This document shows positions 8,100-16,601 of a stretch of DNA of 64,000 bases, in pieces. Each line of letters begins with the position of its first letter. Within the stretch, counting starts at the first letter, position 1. The DNA is from Solirubrobacter taibaiensis (GTDB lineage: Bacteria > Actinomycetota > Thermoleophilia > Solirubrobacterales > Solirubrobacteraceae). A model generated the notes under the pieces. The model was given only the letters and a program-made list of their open reading frames with translations. It had not been told where the DNA came from and did no database searches. The position numbers were made by a program, and so were the translations under genes. The stretch spans positions 62,001 to 126,000 of the forward strand of contig JAPDDQ010000001.1 of assembly GCA_027587225.1 (NCBI GenBank). The letters are read 5' to 3'.

Positions 8100-10130
8100 T
8101 TGAGTCGTTTTCGCATGCTCGTCGTCGCGCTGCTCGCCGTGTTGATCGCGGGTGGGTTGTCCTCACAGGCGGGCAAGTTGGAAGAGGTCCAGAAGAGCGA
8201 TCTCGCCGAGTTCCTGCCCGGGGACGCGGAGTCCGTCGCGGCCCTTCAAGCCGCTCGTCGATTTGAGTCAGGCGACGTGAGCCCGGCCGTCGTCGTGGTC
8301 GCGCGCGCCGGTGGCCTGACCGCGGACGATCGCGACGCCCTCGCCTCGCTCCGCCGGCTCGACCTGCCGCTCGCCTCGCCGCAGGCACCCGACCCGCAGT
8401 ACGCAGGCGATGCGGGTCTGCTCGCGCTGCCTTTGAAGGGCCAGGACTCCGACGTGGTCTCCGCGGCGGTCGAGGACCTGCGCGCGCAACTGGACGATGC
8501 CCCCGACGGCTTGGAGACCGCTGTCACCGGCCCGGCCGGCTTCTCGACCGACCTGAAGAACGTCTTCGCCGGAGCCGACACCCGGCTCCTCGCGGTGACC
8601 GGCGGGTTGGTGTTGCTGCTGCTGATCGCGATCTACCGCTCGCCGATCTTCTGGCTTGTCCCGTTCTTCACGGTGATCCTGACCGAGGGCGCGACCCGCG
8701 GACTCGCCGCGCTCCTGGGGGAGGCCGGGCTGGTCATCAACGGCCAGAACGCGGGCATCCTGAGCGTGCTCGTCTTCGGCGCAGCCACCGACTACGCGTT
8801 GTTGCTGGTGGCGCGATACCGCGAGGAACTGACGCGGTTCGAGGACGCGGGCGAAGCCATGGCTGTTGCGTGGCGAGGAGCCGCCCCCGCGATCCTCGCT
8901 TCGGGCGCGACCGTCATCATGGGCCTGCTGACGCTGGTCTTCGCGTCCGTGGACTCCTCCGCCTCGATCGGCCCGCTGGGCGCCGCCGGCGTGGCAGTCG
9001 CGCTGTTCCTGAGCCTCACGCTCCTGCCTGCGACGCTTGCCCTCGCCGGCCGGCGAGCGTTCTGGCCCTACATTCCCCGGGTCGGCGACGACCTCGCGGC
9101 CACGCACAAGGTCTGGCACCGCCTCGGCGGCGTCATCTCGCGCCGTCCCCGCCGGCTCTGGGTCGGCTCGTCGCTTGTCTTGGTCGTCCTCGCCTTGGGG
9201 TTGACGGGGTTGGACACGTCCTTGACGCAGGAGCAGCAGCTCCGAGGAAATCCAGAGGCCGTGTCTGGTCAGGAACTGCTCGCCAAGAACTTCCCGGCCG
9301 GGCTCTCCGCTCCCGCGAGCGTGATCGTCCCGCCCGGCGGAAACGTGGAAGCCGTTCGGAGTGCACTCGGCGACGCGGTCCAGCGCGAAGAGGAAGGGAC
9401 GCCCGGCACGCAGCTCAGCGTCGTCCTCCCGTCCGACCCGTTCTCCGAAGACGCCGTGGCCTTCATCCCGAAGCTGCGAGACACGGTTCACGCTGCCGAG
9501 CCGCGGGCATTGGTGGGCGGCCAGACCGCCCAGTCCTACGACCTCCGCGAAGCCGCGGAGCGCGACAACCTCGTGATCCCGCCGCTGACCTTGGCCGTCG
9601 TCCTGGTCGTGCTCATCCTGCTCCTGCGTGCCCTCGTCGCCCCGGTCCTCTTGCTGCTCGCGACCGCGCTGTCCGCCGCCGCCGCTTTGGGCGCCGGTGT
9701 CGTCATCTTCGACGTGATCCTGGGCCTCCCGGCCGTCGACCCCGCGCTCCCGTTGTTGGCGTTCGTGTTCCTCGTCGCCCTTGGCATCGACTACACGATC
9801 TTCCTCATGGCCCGAGCCCGCGAGGAAGCCGAGGCGCAGGGCACCCGCCGCGGCGTCCTCGCGGCTCTAGCGGTGACGGGCGGCGTCATCACGAGTGCCG
9901 GCATCGTCCTGGCCGGAACGTTCTCGGCGCTCGCCGTGCTCCCGCTCGTCGTCCTCACCCAGCTCGGCACGGTCGTCGCCTTCGGCGTCCTCCTCGACAC
10001 GCTGCTCGTGCGCAGCGTCCTCGTCCCCGCCTTGGTCCACGACCTCGGCGGCAAGGTCTGGTGGCCGTCCGTGAGAGACTCGTATCGTGCGGCGACCGCG
10101 AAAGAAGGGCGGGACGCTCAAGGACGGTGA
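8100..10130 (+). CDS. MMPL-family (RND) transporter
   Basis: 676 residues, with two homologous membrane halves each preceded by an extracytoplasmic domain. The first half carries VFGAATDYALLLVARYREEL and the second LVALGIDYTIFLMARAREEA, the paired GxxxDY signature of MMPL exporters, where the Asp relays protons. It probably exports a hydrophobic or lipid-like compound. TTG 8100 has a GGAG site about 6 nt upstream; ATG 8115 is an alternative start. It is controlled by the divergent TetR. The 3' end overlaps the RNase H-like reading frame. Confidence 0.9.
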   Translation: MSRFRMLVVALLAVLIAGGLSSQAGKLEEVQKSDLAEFLPGDAESVAALQAARRFESGDVSPAVVVVARAGGLTADDRDALASLRRLDLPLASPQAPDPQYAGDAGLLALPLKGQDSDVVSAAVEDLRAQLDDAPDGLETAVTGPAGFSTDLKNVFAGADTRLLAVTGGLVLLLLIAIYRSPIFWLVPFFTVILTEGATRGLAALLGEAGLVINGQNAGILSVLVFGAATDYALLLVARYREELTRFEDAGEAMAVAWRGAAPAILASGATVIMGLLTLVFASVDSSASIGPLGAAGVAVALFLSLTLLPATLALAGRRAFWPYIPRVGDDLAATHKVWHRLGGVISRRPRRLWVGSSLVLVVLALGLTGLDTSLTQEQQLRGNPEAVSGQELLAKNFPAGLSAPASVIVPPGGNVEAVRSALGDAVQREEEGTPGTQLSVVLPSDPFSEDAVAFIPKLRDTVHAAEPRALVGGQTAQSYDLREAAERDNLVIPPLTLAVVLVVLILLLRALVAPVLLLLATALSAAAALGAGVVIFDVILGLPAVDPALPLLAFVFLVALGIDYTIFLMARAREEAEAQGTRRGVLAALAVTGGVITSAGIVLAGTFSALAVLPLVVLTQLGTVVAFGVLLDTLLVRSVLVPALVHDLGGKVWWPSVRDSYRAATAKEGRDAQGR

Positions 10131-10575
10131 GCGCCGCCAACTCGCCCGCACCTCCCGCCACGCGACGGGTCCGGCCGTCGCGTTTGCCCCTTCCGACCGT
10201 CATGTGCTGTTGTGCGACGGCGGCTCCCGAGGCAACCCAGGCACCGCAGCGTCCGCGGCGATCCTCGTCTCCGCTTCGGGCGAGGTGGTAGACCAGCACG
10301 CGGAGCTGATCGGCCAAGCGAGCGCGGGGGAGGCCGAGTACCGAGCGATCCTCCTCGGGCTCCAGCTCGCGCGGTCGCACGGGATCGAGTCGCTCGAGGT
10401 CCGCTCGGACTCCCAACTCGCCATCTCCGCCCTACGCAGCACAACCCCGGCGCCGGGCGTGATCGACGAGATCCGCACCGCCGCCTCGTCCTTCACCGCG
10501 ATCCGCTGGACCTGGCACCCCCGCACGGCCAACGAGCTCGCAGACGCCCTCGTCCGCGACCTCCTCTGGCCCTAG
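10087..10575 (+). CDS. RNase H-like (RVT_3/RNase HI-type) protein
   Basis: 162 residues. The RNase HI fold spans residues ~40-162: LLCDGGSRGNPG holds the first Asp, AGEAEYRAILLGL the Glu, EVRSDSQL the second Asp and NELADALVRD the fourth acidic position. All four catalytic residues are present. The predicted activity is hydrolysis of RNA in RNA:DNA hybrids. GTG 10087 lies inside the MMPL gene. A GTG at about 10201 would start directly at the conserved domain, so the first ~38 basic residues are doubtful. Confidence 0.8.
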   Translation: MRRPRKKGGTLKDGERRQLARTSRHATGPAVAFAPSDRHVLLCDGGSRGNPGTAASAAILVSASGEVVDQHAELIGQASAGEAEYRAILLGLQLARSHGIESLEVRSDSQLAISALRSTTPAPGVIDEIRTAASSFTAIRWTWHPRTANELADALVRDLLWP

Positions 10576-10901
10576 ATCTCCCGCTTCCGCGCCTCAACTA
10601 GCGCGAGCAACACGTCGTCCGGCACAGGCCTGTCCGGCGTGAACCGAATCGTCCCCTTCGACAGGTCGAACCCTTCCAGCCGATCAGCCACCGCCTCCAC
10701 CGCGGCCGGACTGAACGGGAACAAGCTCAGGTGCGTCTTCGCCGCCCGGAACCCGAGCAACGGCTTCCCCTTCCACCGGAACGCGGGCATCCCGTAGCTC
10801 GTTCCTTCTTCGGCGTCCGGCACTGCTTCCCGCACCACCTCGCGCACGTGCTGTAGCGCGTCGCGCTGGTCCTCTTCTAGCCCGGCGAGATAGTCGTCCA
10901 T
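10572..10901 (-). CDS. DUF1801 (YdhG-like) protein
   Basis: 109 residues. DAEEGTSYGMPAFRWKGKPLLGFRAAKTHLSLFPF and KGTIRFTPDRPVPDDVLLALVEAR are typical of the small DUF1801 family, whose biochemical role is unclear (sometimes annotated as an iron chaperone). It overlaps the RNase H-like gene by 4 bp at its 3' end. The element's left attachment site begins 12 bp upstream of the ATG, and the att core contains TATGAT as a possible -10 box. Integration therefore probably replaced part of the native promoter. Confidence 0.82.
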   Translation of the reverse strand: MDDYLAGLEEDQRDALQHVREVVREAVPDAEEGTSYGMPAFRWKGKPLLGFRAAKTHLSLFPFSPAAVEAVADRLEGFDLSKGTIRFTPDRPVPDDVLLALVEARKREI

Positions 10902-10912
10902 CGGAACAGCGA

Positions 10913-10926
10913 AATCATAATCCGCG
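10913..10926. repeat. Left attachment-site core (attL candidate)
   Basis: The 14-bp sequence AATCATAATCCGCG is repeated exactly at 27581-27594 in the same orientation. It lies 193 bp before the integrase start and just upstream of the DUF1801 gene. A match of this length at exactly the two ends of the accessory block is most simply the duplicated recombination core. Confidence 0.75.
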
Positions 10927-11052
10927 GACGGGGGGTTCGAGCGTTTTCGCGGAGAGCGCGCTCCCGGGCCAGATTTGGCTCTGCAGAAGGTCGCTCGTAG
11001 TGCCGCTGTTCTCGGCGCCCGACCCCCACGGGCACCAGCAAACACCCTGTTT

Positions 11053-11089
11053 GTGTCCCCTGTGTCCCCCGTGGTGTCCCCCGGGGGAC
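11053..11089. repeat. Left-arm direct repeats GTGTCCCC x3 plus a palindrome
   Basis: GTGTCCCC occurs at 11053-11060, 11062-11069 and 11074-11081, about 30-70 bp upstream of the integrase start. A fourth copy lies near the right end (27533-27540). The third copy runs into the perfect palindrome GTCCCCCGGGGGAC (11076-11089). Spaced direct repeats on both arms of the att core are typical of arm-type integrase-binding sites; the palindrome could be an excisionase or autoregulatory site. Binding is inferred. Confidence 0.6.
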
Positions 11090-11119
11090 CGAGTTCCTGC
11101 GGTCCCGCCTAGGTAGGTC

Positions 11120-12280
11120 ATGGCGAACTGGCGCAAGACTCGTTTCCCGGGCGTCTACGTCTCCCACTCGACGAACTGCCCGGCCTACTCCGACCCCGCC
11201 GCGCGGTGTCGCTGCACTCCATCCTGGCGCGGCCGTCGGCGTCATCCGGTCACTGGCAAACCGGAGTGGCAGAAGCCCGTGGTCAAGCACCGAGCCGAGG
11301 TCCTGTCGTGGCTCGCGGGCGCCGACGCGGGCAGCGAGCATCTCCGAGAGGTCGCCGCGCGTGGCCCGCTGTTCGAGGACCTCGCCGATCAGTGGTTCGA
11401 CGGCGTCGAACAGGGCCGCATCGGCCGGCGACGCGGCAAGGGCAAGCCCTACGCCGAGACGACCATCCTGGCGATGGGCCGCTCGCTGAAGTACCACGTG
11501 CTTCCGGTCTTCGGCCCGCAGCACGCGGCCGAGATCACCGAGCTGGAGTGGCAGGCCTGGATCGATCAGCTCGCCCGCAAGGGTCTCGCTCGGTCGACCA
11601 TCGCGAAGCACATCTCGGTCGCGTCGGACATCTACGCGTGGGCTTCGGCTCCCTCGCGTCGTCTCGTCGCGCGCAACCCGCTGCGACCGGTCGAGCTGCC
11701 GCCGAACGACGAGAAGCCACGCCTGCGCGTCGCCCTGGCGCCCGAGGCGGCGGCGCTGCTCGCCGCGATCGACCCGGAGGACCGCGTCCCCTACGCGATC
11801 GCCTTCTACGCCGGTCTGCGCCGCTCGGAGATCGACCGGCTCGAATGGCCCGACGTCCTCGACGGCGACCGGATCGCGACCCGCGTCCTTGTCCGCCGGT
11901 CCAAGAGCGAAGCCGGCACACAGCGCCGCCCACCGATCGGCCACAACCTCCGTGACGTCCTCGAAGCGGAGTGGAAGCGCCGGGGCCGACCACGCGAGGG
12001 CAAGGTCCTCGACGTCTCGGTCATGTCAGGCAAGATCGCCCGCCGTGTCGAAGCGCGCTGGGACGCCGCGGGGCTCAACCGGATCACGCTCCACGAGTGC
12101 CGCCACACCTATGCCTCGTTGCTCATGGCCGCCGGCTACACGATCAAGGAGCTGATGGAGTACATGGGCCACGCCGACCTGCAGATGGTCAATCGGTACG
12201 TGAAGCTCCTCCCGCAACCCGGCGAGGACGACGCTGCCGACCGACTCAACGCCTACCTCCGACGCGCGGAGGAGAGTTGA
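11120..12280 (+). CDS. int: Tyrosine recombinase (site-specific integrase)
   Basis: 386 residues. The N-terminal region is Cys/Arg-rich (arm-binding), the core-binding SAM-like domain is at ~90-190 and the catalytic domain at ~205-375. The catalytic set is visible: Arg in AGLRRSEI (~233), H324-x-x-R327 in HECRHTYAS, His351 in GHADLQ and the nucleophile Tyr360 in VNRYVKLL. It would integrate or excise the element at the 14-bp att core. An AGGTAGG ribosome site precedes ATG 11120. It lies at the left end of the element, transcribed inward. Confidence 0.93.
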   Translation: MANWRKTRFPGVYVSHSTNCPAYSDPAARCRCTPSWRGRRRHPVTGKPEWQKPVVKHRAEVLSWLAGADAGSEHLREVAARGPLFEDLADQWFDGVEQGRIGRRRGKGKPYAETTILAMGRSLKYHVLPVFGPQHAAEITELEWQAWIDQLARKGLARSTIAKHISVASDIYAWASAPSRRLVARNPLRPVELPPNDEKPRLRVALAPEAAALLAAIDPEDRVPYAIAFYAGLRRSEIDRLEWPDVLDGDRIATRVLVRRSKSEAGTQRRPPIGHNLRDVLEAEWKRRGRPREGKVLDVSVMSGKIARRVEARWDAAGLNRITLHECRHTYASLLMAAGYTIKELMEYMGHADLQMVNRYVKLLPQPGEDDAADRLNAYLRRAEES

Positions 12281-12308
12281 CGTCCCACGGCCATGCCAGG
12301 CTCCGGGC

Positions 12309-12908
12309 GTGAGCGATTTGCCCTCGCAACGCGGCGAGACGTGGAACGACACCGAGGCCATCGACCGCCACCGGCGGATGACGCCGTCCGAGCGCATCGC
12401 CCTGGCCGTTGACGCGACCCGCGCCGCGATGCTGTTCGCCAACAGCAACCGTCGGTCCGAAGAGCGACTGCAATTCGTGCCTGATCGGATCGTCGCCGCT
12501 CTCAATGCCGCCGACGTCGCCTACGTGACGATCGGCGGCGTCGCCGTCGCTGCGCACGGGGTGGTCCGAGCCATCCGCAATCTTGACCTCGTTCCAGAAC
12601 CGAGCACGGCGAACGTCGAGCGCCTCGTCTCGACCCTCTACGCCCTCGGGGCTGATCGCTCCCTCTTCGACCTCTCGCGACCGTTCCTCGACCGGTTCAC
12701 GACGATCCACGGCAAGGTCGACGTATACAACGGCGTGTCTGACAACCGGTCGTATCCGGAACTCGCTGTGTCCGCGATCTCGGTCGACGTCGGCGGCGAG
12801 CCTGCGCCGATCTGCTCGCTCTCAGACCTGCGCACCATGAAGCTTGCCGCCGGCCGGCCGCGCGACATGATCGACGTCGCCGAGCTCGACGAGCTCAACG
12901 GCCATTAG
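12309..12908 (+). CDS. Nucleotidyltransferase-fold protein with altered catalytic motif
   Basis: 199 residues. Residues ~45-66 resemble the small helical proteins (MTPSERIALAV) found beside nucleotidyltransferases. Residues ~85-190 fit the DUF6036/AbiEii-like fold: VTIGGVAVAAHGVVRAIRNLDLV corresponds to the usual GG...HG..R.T.D.D block. Here the T-x-D becomes I-x-N, so the first metal-binding Asp is Asn and activity may be reduced or lost. VDVYNG could supply a later acidic residue. GTG 12309 follows the integrase by 28 bp. It may be an antitoxin- or toxin-like remnant; the role is unknown. Confidence 0.6.
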   Translation: MSDLPSQRGETWNDTEAIDRHRRMTPSERIALAVDATRAAMLFANSNRRSEERLQFVPDRIVAALNAADVAYVTIGGVAVAAHGVVRAIRNLDLVPEPSTANVERLVSTLYALGADRSLFDLSRPFLDRFTTIHGKVDVYNGVSDNRSYPELAVSAISVDVGGEPAPICSLSDLRTMKLAAGRPRDMIDVAELDELNGH

Positions 12909-13152
12909 ACCCGTCCCCGCGGACGAGGCGGACCGGCGGCGGCTCGACCAGCAGGCGGGCGTGCCGCTGTACCCAGCGCTCCAACTCGTTCACCGGGATC
13001 AGGACGAGCTGCCCTGACAGCGCCACCTTCAGCTCGGGCTGCACGTGGCGCTCGAAGTGGTTCAGGCTCATCCCGAGCGATGCGGCAGCTTCCTTGCGCG
13101 TCAGTGTGAAACGCGGGACGGGCTGCACGGGTCGGGCTGGCGTCTTCGGCAT
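12895..13152 (-). CDS. Excisionase-like helix-turn-helix protein
   Basis: 85 residues with a MerR/excisionase-type winged HTH: LTRKEAAASLGMSLNHFERHVQPEL (17-41), then LVLIPVNELERWVQRHA (49-65). Small proteins of this type near an integrase commonly act as recombination directionality factors or relaxase-operon regulators. It ends 14 bp inside the convergent nucleotidyltransferase-like gene, and the relaxase gene stops 5 bp upstream of its ATG (same strand). Confidence 0.75.
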   Translation of the reverse strand: MPKTPARPVQPVPRFTLTRKEAAASLGMSLNHFERHVQPELKVALSGQLVLIPVNELERWVQRHARLLVEPPPVRLVRGDGSNGR

Positions 13153-13157
13153 CGTCG

Positions 13158-16031
13158 TCAGAGCTCCCTTCCGATTCTGCCCTCGCGTTGCAGCGCTCGC
13201 TCGGTTGCGCGTTCTGCCATGCGTTCGAGTCGACGCGTCCGCTGCGCCTCGAGATCGTGCTCGCTCACGAACCCGCGTGCTCCGTGCCAGGCCTCGGCCT
13301 CTCGACGCCGCGCCTCCTCGACGCGTTCTTTGGCCGCATCTTCCCGGGCACGCGCGTCGTCCAGCGCGCGGCGACGTCCGGGCAGCCACAGCCGCCCTCG
13401 CCGCTGAAGCTCCGCCCGCTCTCGCGTCAGGGCTTCCGCGTCCCGTTCAGCAGCGACCCGCACCTCGCTGGCCTCTGTCCGTCCGCTGTCGATCGCCAGC
13501 ACCGGTGCCTCACTGTCACGGAGCGCCGCGACCAGGCGCTCGACGGGGTCGCGCAGCTCGACCGACACGGGCGCGAACTCCGCGCGGGCATCGTCCGGCT
13601 GCGCGGCGACGTACAGCCGATTGCTCTTCCGCCCGCGGCTCAGCGCGACGTAGGCCCACTCGCGGCTCATGCCCTCACCGGCCAGCACGAAGCAGTGGTC
13701 CACCGTCGCGCCCTGCGCGACGTGCCCGGTCATCGCGTAGCCGTGAAGCAGCGACGGCTCGCCATCCCGCGTCCTTGAGTCCAAGAACTCCCGATCAAGC
13801 TCGACCCGACAGCCACCACACGCCACGGTGAGACCGCTCCGCGTCGAGTCGACAGCCACGACCTCTCCGCGCTGGCCGTTCGTCACGCCCAGGCGCTGGT
13901 CGTTGCGCTTGATGACGATTCGATCGCCGACTGCGAACGCCTCGCCCGCCACCTCGACCTCTTCGCCCTCCAGCTGTCCCACCGAGCGCAGACGTGCGCG
14001 AGCGCGAGCGTTGAGATCAGCGACGTCTGCCCGCCGCTGCGCGACCATGACTTTGTCGCCGCTCGCCTCCATCCAGTCGCCCACGAGCCGCTCGCGGGCG
14101 TCGTCGGCTGTCGGTTCAACCGCCAGCGCCCCGTGACCGCCATAGAGCCCGAGCGCGACCTCCGCGCGCCCGTCTCGCAGATGGTCGAGCGCCTCGCGCT
14201 CCCACCGGTTGGCCTGGCGGACGTTCTCGCCGAGCTCAACGGCCAGCCCTCGTTGGATGAGCCCGCGGAACGCGCCGCCGGCCTCGATCGACGGCAGTTG
14301 CCGATCGTCCCCGACGAGCACCAGCTTCCCGGACGCGCGCTGAACCTGGTCGAGCAGCGCGGCCAGCTGCCGCGTCGGCACCATGCCCGCCTCGTCGACC
14401 ACCAGCACGCATCGCTCGGGCAGCCGGTCGCCCTTGTCGAGGTCGCCGAGCAGCGCCGCGACACTCGTGCTGCGAATCCCCGCACCTTCCCGCAGCTCGT
14501 CGGCGGCGCGTCGCGCGATCGACACACCGAGCACCGGATGCCCGGTGGTTTGCCACGCCTCGCGCGCCGCACCAAGCGCGAACGTCTTCCCGGTCCCGGC
14601 GCGGCCGGCGACGACCGCGACGCCATGACCGCCACGACACAGAGACTCGATCACGCGCCGCTGCTCCGTCGACAGCGTCGGCCGCGACGCCAGGACTCGC
14701 TCGACTGTCTCGTCGCTCGCGACGCCGACCGCCGTGTCGCGAACGCGCACCGCGTCCTCGACCAGGCGCCGCTCCAAGGCAAGATGCTCGGGCGTCGAGT
14801 AGCGAAGCCGTTCAGACCCGGCCGGCATCAGCCGCCCATCCCGCCGTCGGAGCCCCTCGCCACTCGCGCGCGCCTCCTCGTCTGGGATCAACGGCACGGC
14901 GTACCCCTTCAGGAACTGCTCGCTGCGGCGCTCCAGCGTCTGCGCGTCCACGTGCGCGCCACGCGGCAGCGTCTCGCACAGCTGCTGCAGGACCTCTCCA
15001 CGCCCGAACGTCGCCGCTCGACGCGTCAGCCCGTTCGCCCCGGCCAGGTGCCTCTCGGCCCGCGCCCAGTCCTCTTCATCGACCCGTCGCTCACGAGCGC
15101 GACCAACGATCAGCTCGATCTCCGGTTGCCCGAACCCGAGCTCGGCCGCGCGCGATCGCCACTCAGCGGCGAGTGCGTCGGCGTTGACGCGCGAGTCCTT
15201 GACCTTGCGCGTCGCTAGCGCCGCGGCCTCCGCCGCGCGAGCGCCGGACGTGCCGTGCTCGTCCAGCGCTGCCTCGATCTCTACGCGACGACGGCTAAAG
15301 GCCTTCTGCACTACACGCGGCACGCCGAGCACCTCAGCGATCCCACGGCGGACCGGTGTCCACTCGACGCCGAGCGTCTGCGTCAGCTCGCCGCGAAGGA
15401 CCGCCTGGTAGATGAAGCTGGCGGTCCGTGCCTCGGCGTACAGCCGCCGGCCATCAAGCGCGGACCACCGGCCGTCCACGCCGCGTCCGAGATTCGCGAC
15501 CAGAACGTGCGTGTGCAGCTGCGGATCCCCAGCCCGCGACGTCCGATGCCGGAACGCCGCGGCGACCAGCCCAGACGCCTCCTCCACGATCGCACCGCCA
15601 TGCCCACGCCGAACCGCCGCGGCCGCCCTCTCCAGATGGCCGACCGCCTCACGCACCGCAACGTCATGAGCCGCACGAACACCCGCCCGCAGCTCCTCGT
15701 CGTCAAGACCGAACAGCACGCTGACGCTCTTCGGCGCCGAGAACGTTAGGTCAAACCCAGCAACACGAGCCCGGCTCGACGACGTCCGCAACTCGAACCC
15801 CTCCCGCGGATCGAGCCCTTCGAGCACCCGCCGCAACGCATCCGCCCCGACCTCACCGTCGACGCCCAGGTCACGGGCCGCCGAACCGATCCACACGCCC
15901 CGCGCTTCGCCCGGCGCGACGTAGTAGTCCTCCACGCCGCTTCCGACGCTCTGAACCACGTCAACCCGCCCCTCCGCCTGGTCGAGGTAGTACTTGGCCT
16001 GTCCGGCCGCGAGCTTGCCAATCGAAAGCAC
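13158..16031 (-). CDS. MobF-family conjugative relaxase/helicase (TraA-like)
   Basis: 957 residues. The N-terminal TrwC relaxase domain starts LSIGKLAAGQAKYYLDQ and carries the metal-binding histidines in PQLHTHVLVANLG with an upstream H in AFRHRTS. The C-terminal part is a RecD-like helicase with GRAGTGKT (Walker A) and VLVVDEAGMV (Walker B), then a helical basic tail. It would nick oriT, stay covalently bound and unwind the strand for transfer. GTG 16031 is preferred over GTG 16046 because GGAG lies 9 nt before it and MobF proteins begin at this motif. No coupling protein or type IV secretion gene is nearby. Confidence 0.9.
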   Translation of the reverse strand: MLSIGKLAAGQAKYYLDQAEGRVDVVQSVGSGVEDYYVAPGEARGVWIGSAARDLGVDGEVGADALRRVLEGLDPREGFELRTSSSRARVAGFDLTFSAPKSVSVLFGLDDEELRAGVRAAHDVAVREAVGHLERAAAAVRRGHGGAIVEEASGLVAAAFRHRTSRAGDPQLHTHVLVANLGRGVDGRWSALDGRRLYAEARTASFIYQAVLRGELTQTLGVEWTPVRRGIAEVLGVPRVVQKAFSRRRVEIEAALDEHGTSGARAAEAAALATRKVKDSRVNADALAAEWRSRAAELGFGQPEIELIVGRARERRVDEEDWARAERHLAGANGLTRRAATFGRGEVLQQLCETLPRGAHVDAQTLERRSEQFLKGYAVPLIPDEEARASGEGLRRRDGRLMPAGSERLRYSTPEHLALERRLVEDAVRVRDTAVGVASDETVERVLASRPTLSTEQRRVIESLCRGGHGVAVVAGRAGTGKTFALGAAREAWQTTGHPVLGVSIARRAADELREGAGIRSTSVAALLGDLDKGDRLPERCVLVVDEAGMVPTRQLAALLDQVQRASGKLVLVGDDRQLPSIEAGGAFRGLIQRGLAVELGENVRQANRWEREALDHLRDGRAEVALGLYGGHGALAVEPTADDARERLVGDWMEASGDKVMVAQRRADVADLNARARARLRSVGQLEGEEVEVAGEAFAVGDRIVIKRNDQRLGVTNGQRGEVVAVDSTRSGLTVACGGCRVELDREFLDSRTRDGEPSLLHGYAMTGHVAQGATVDHCFVLAGEGMSREWAYVALSRGRKSNRLYVAAQPDDARAEFAPVSVELRDPVERLVAALRDSEAPVLAIDSGRTEASEVRVAAERDAEALTRERAELQRRGRLWLPGRRRALDDARAREDAAKERVEEARRREAEAWHGARGFVSEHDLEAQRTRRLERMAERATERALQREGRIGREL

Positions 16032-16377
16032 TTGTTCGCGCTCCACTTAACAAGCCGACAAGCAGGCCATCTGGGCCAACGGATTTCGAAAGTTGGCGCG
16101 TCAACACTCTGGACGACGACGCCGTTGGTGCGGATCAGAGACCTGTCGCACCTCGGGTTCAGCAACCAGAAGCTGAGTACGCAGGATCGGTGCCACGATC
16201 GAATCAGCCCGCACTGTCGCGAAGCGCGCCAAAGCAGAACATATTGAGGCACTGCAAGCTCGGCGATTAGCCGTCAGGACAGGCGCCGGGCTCCTCGCCG
16301 AGCGGAACGAGCGCACACGCCGCGGCTCGCAGCTTTCGCTCCTTGCGCGTCCCGGGTCGGACGTGTGTTCGTACGAA
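16032..16377. other. 346-bp non-coding stretch upstream of the relaxase; candidate oriT region
   Basis: No convincing gene. An inverted repeat GCCAAC-N11-GTTGGC (16075-16097) sits 44 bp upstream of the relaxase start, where MobF elements often keep oriT. A TTCGTACGAA palindrome (16368-16377) abuts the KTSC stop. The plus-strand frame from about 16177 is open and looks mildly coding but has no start codon. The nick site cannot be read from sequence. Confidence 0.4.
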
Positions 16378-16599
16378 TCAGTCCACGAGTTTGCCTCGCG
16401 GCTTGGCGTCCAGGCGCTCTCGGATAAATTGACCTTTCGAAACGGCCGGTGAGCTGAACTCCTCCCACAGCGACGGCGGGCACATGGCGTAGAAGTACTC
16501 CACGCCATCGCGAAATCGGACCAAGATGCGCTCTTCGTCCTCGTCGTACGCGATCGCCGACACGCGCGTGGAGTCATCGAGCTCTATCCAGTCGAACAT
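16378..16599 (-). CDS. KTSC-domain small protein, third gene of the SIR2-HerA operon
   Basis: 73 residues, almost entirely a KTSC domain: STRVSAIAYDEDEERILVRFRDG, then VEYFYAMCPPSLWEEF, AVSKGQFI and a basic end. A GGAGG ribosome site spans the HerA stop and lies 6 nt before this ATG, so the gene is translated from the same message as SIR2 and HerA. KTSC domains are small folds of unknown function. Here it may bind nucleic acid or modulate the HerA complex, which is inference from position only. Confidence 0.8.
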   Translation of the reverse strand: MFDWIELDDSTRVSAIAYDEDEERILVRFRDGVEYFYAMCPPSLWEEFSSPAVSKGQFIRERLDAKPRGKLVD

Positions 16600-16601
16600 C
16601 C

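Noticed and set aside
10927..10945. GGGGGGTTCGAGCG resembling a tRNA T-loop at the left att site
   Set aside because: No acceptor, D or anticodon arms can be folded around it, so att is not in a tRNA gene.
16101..16577. 158-codon minus-strand frame over the KTSC gene
   Set aside because: It is Ser/Arg-rich, overlaps KTSC in another frame and carries no domain.
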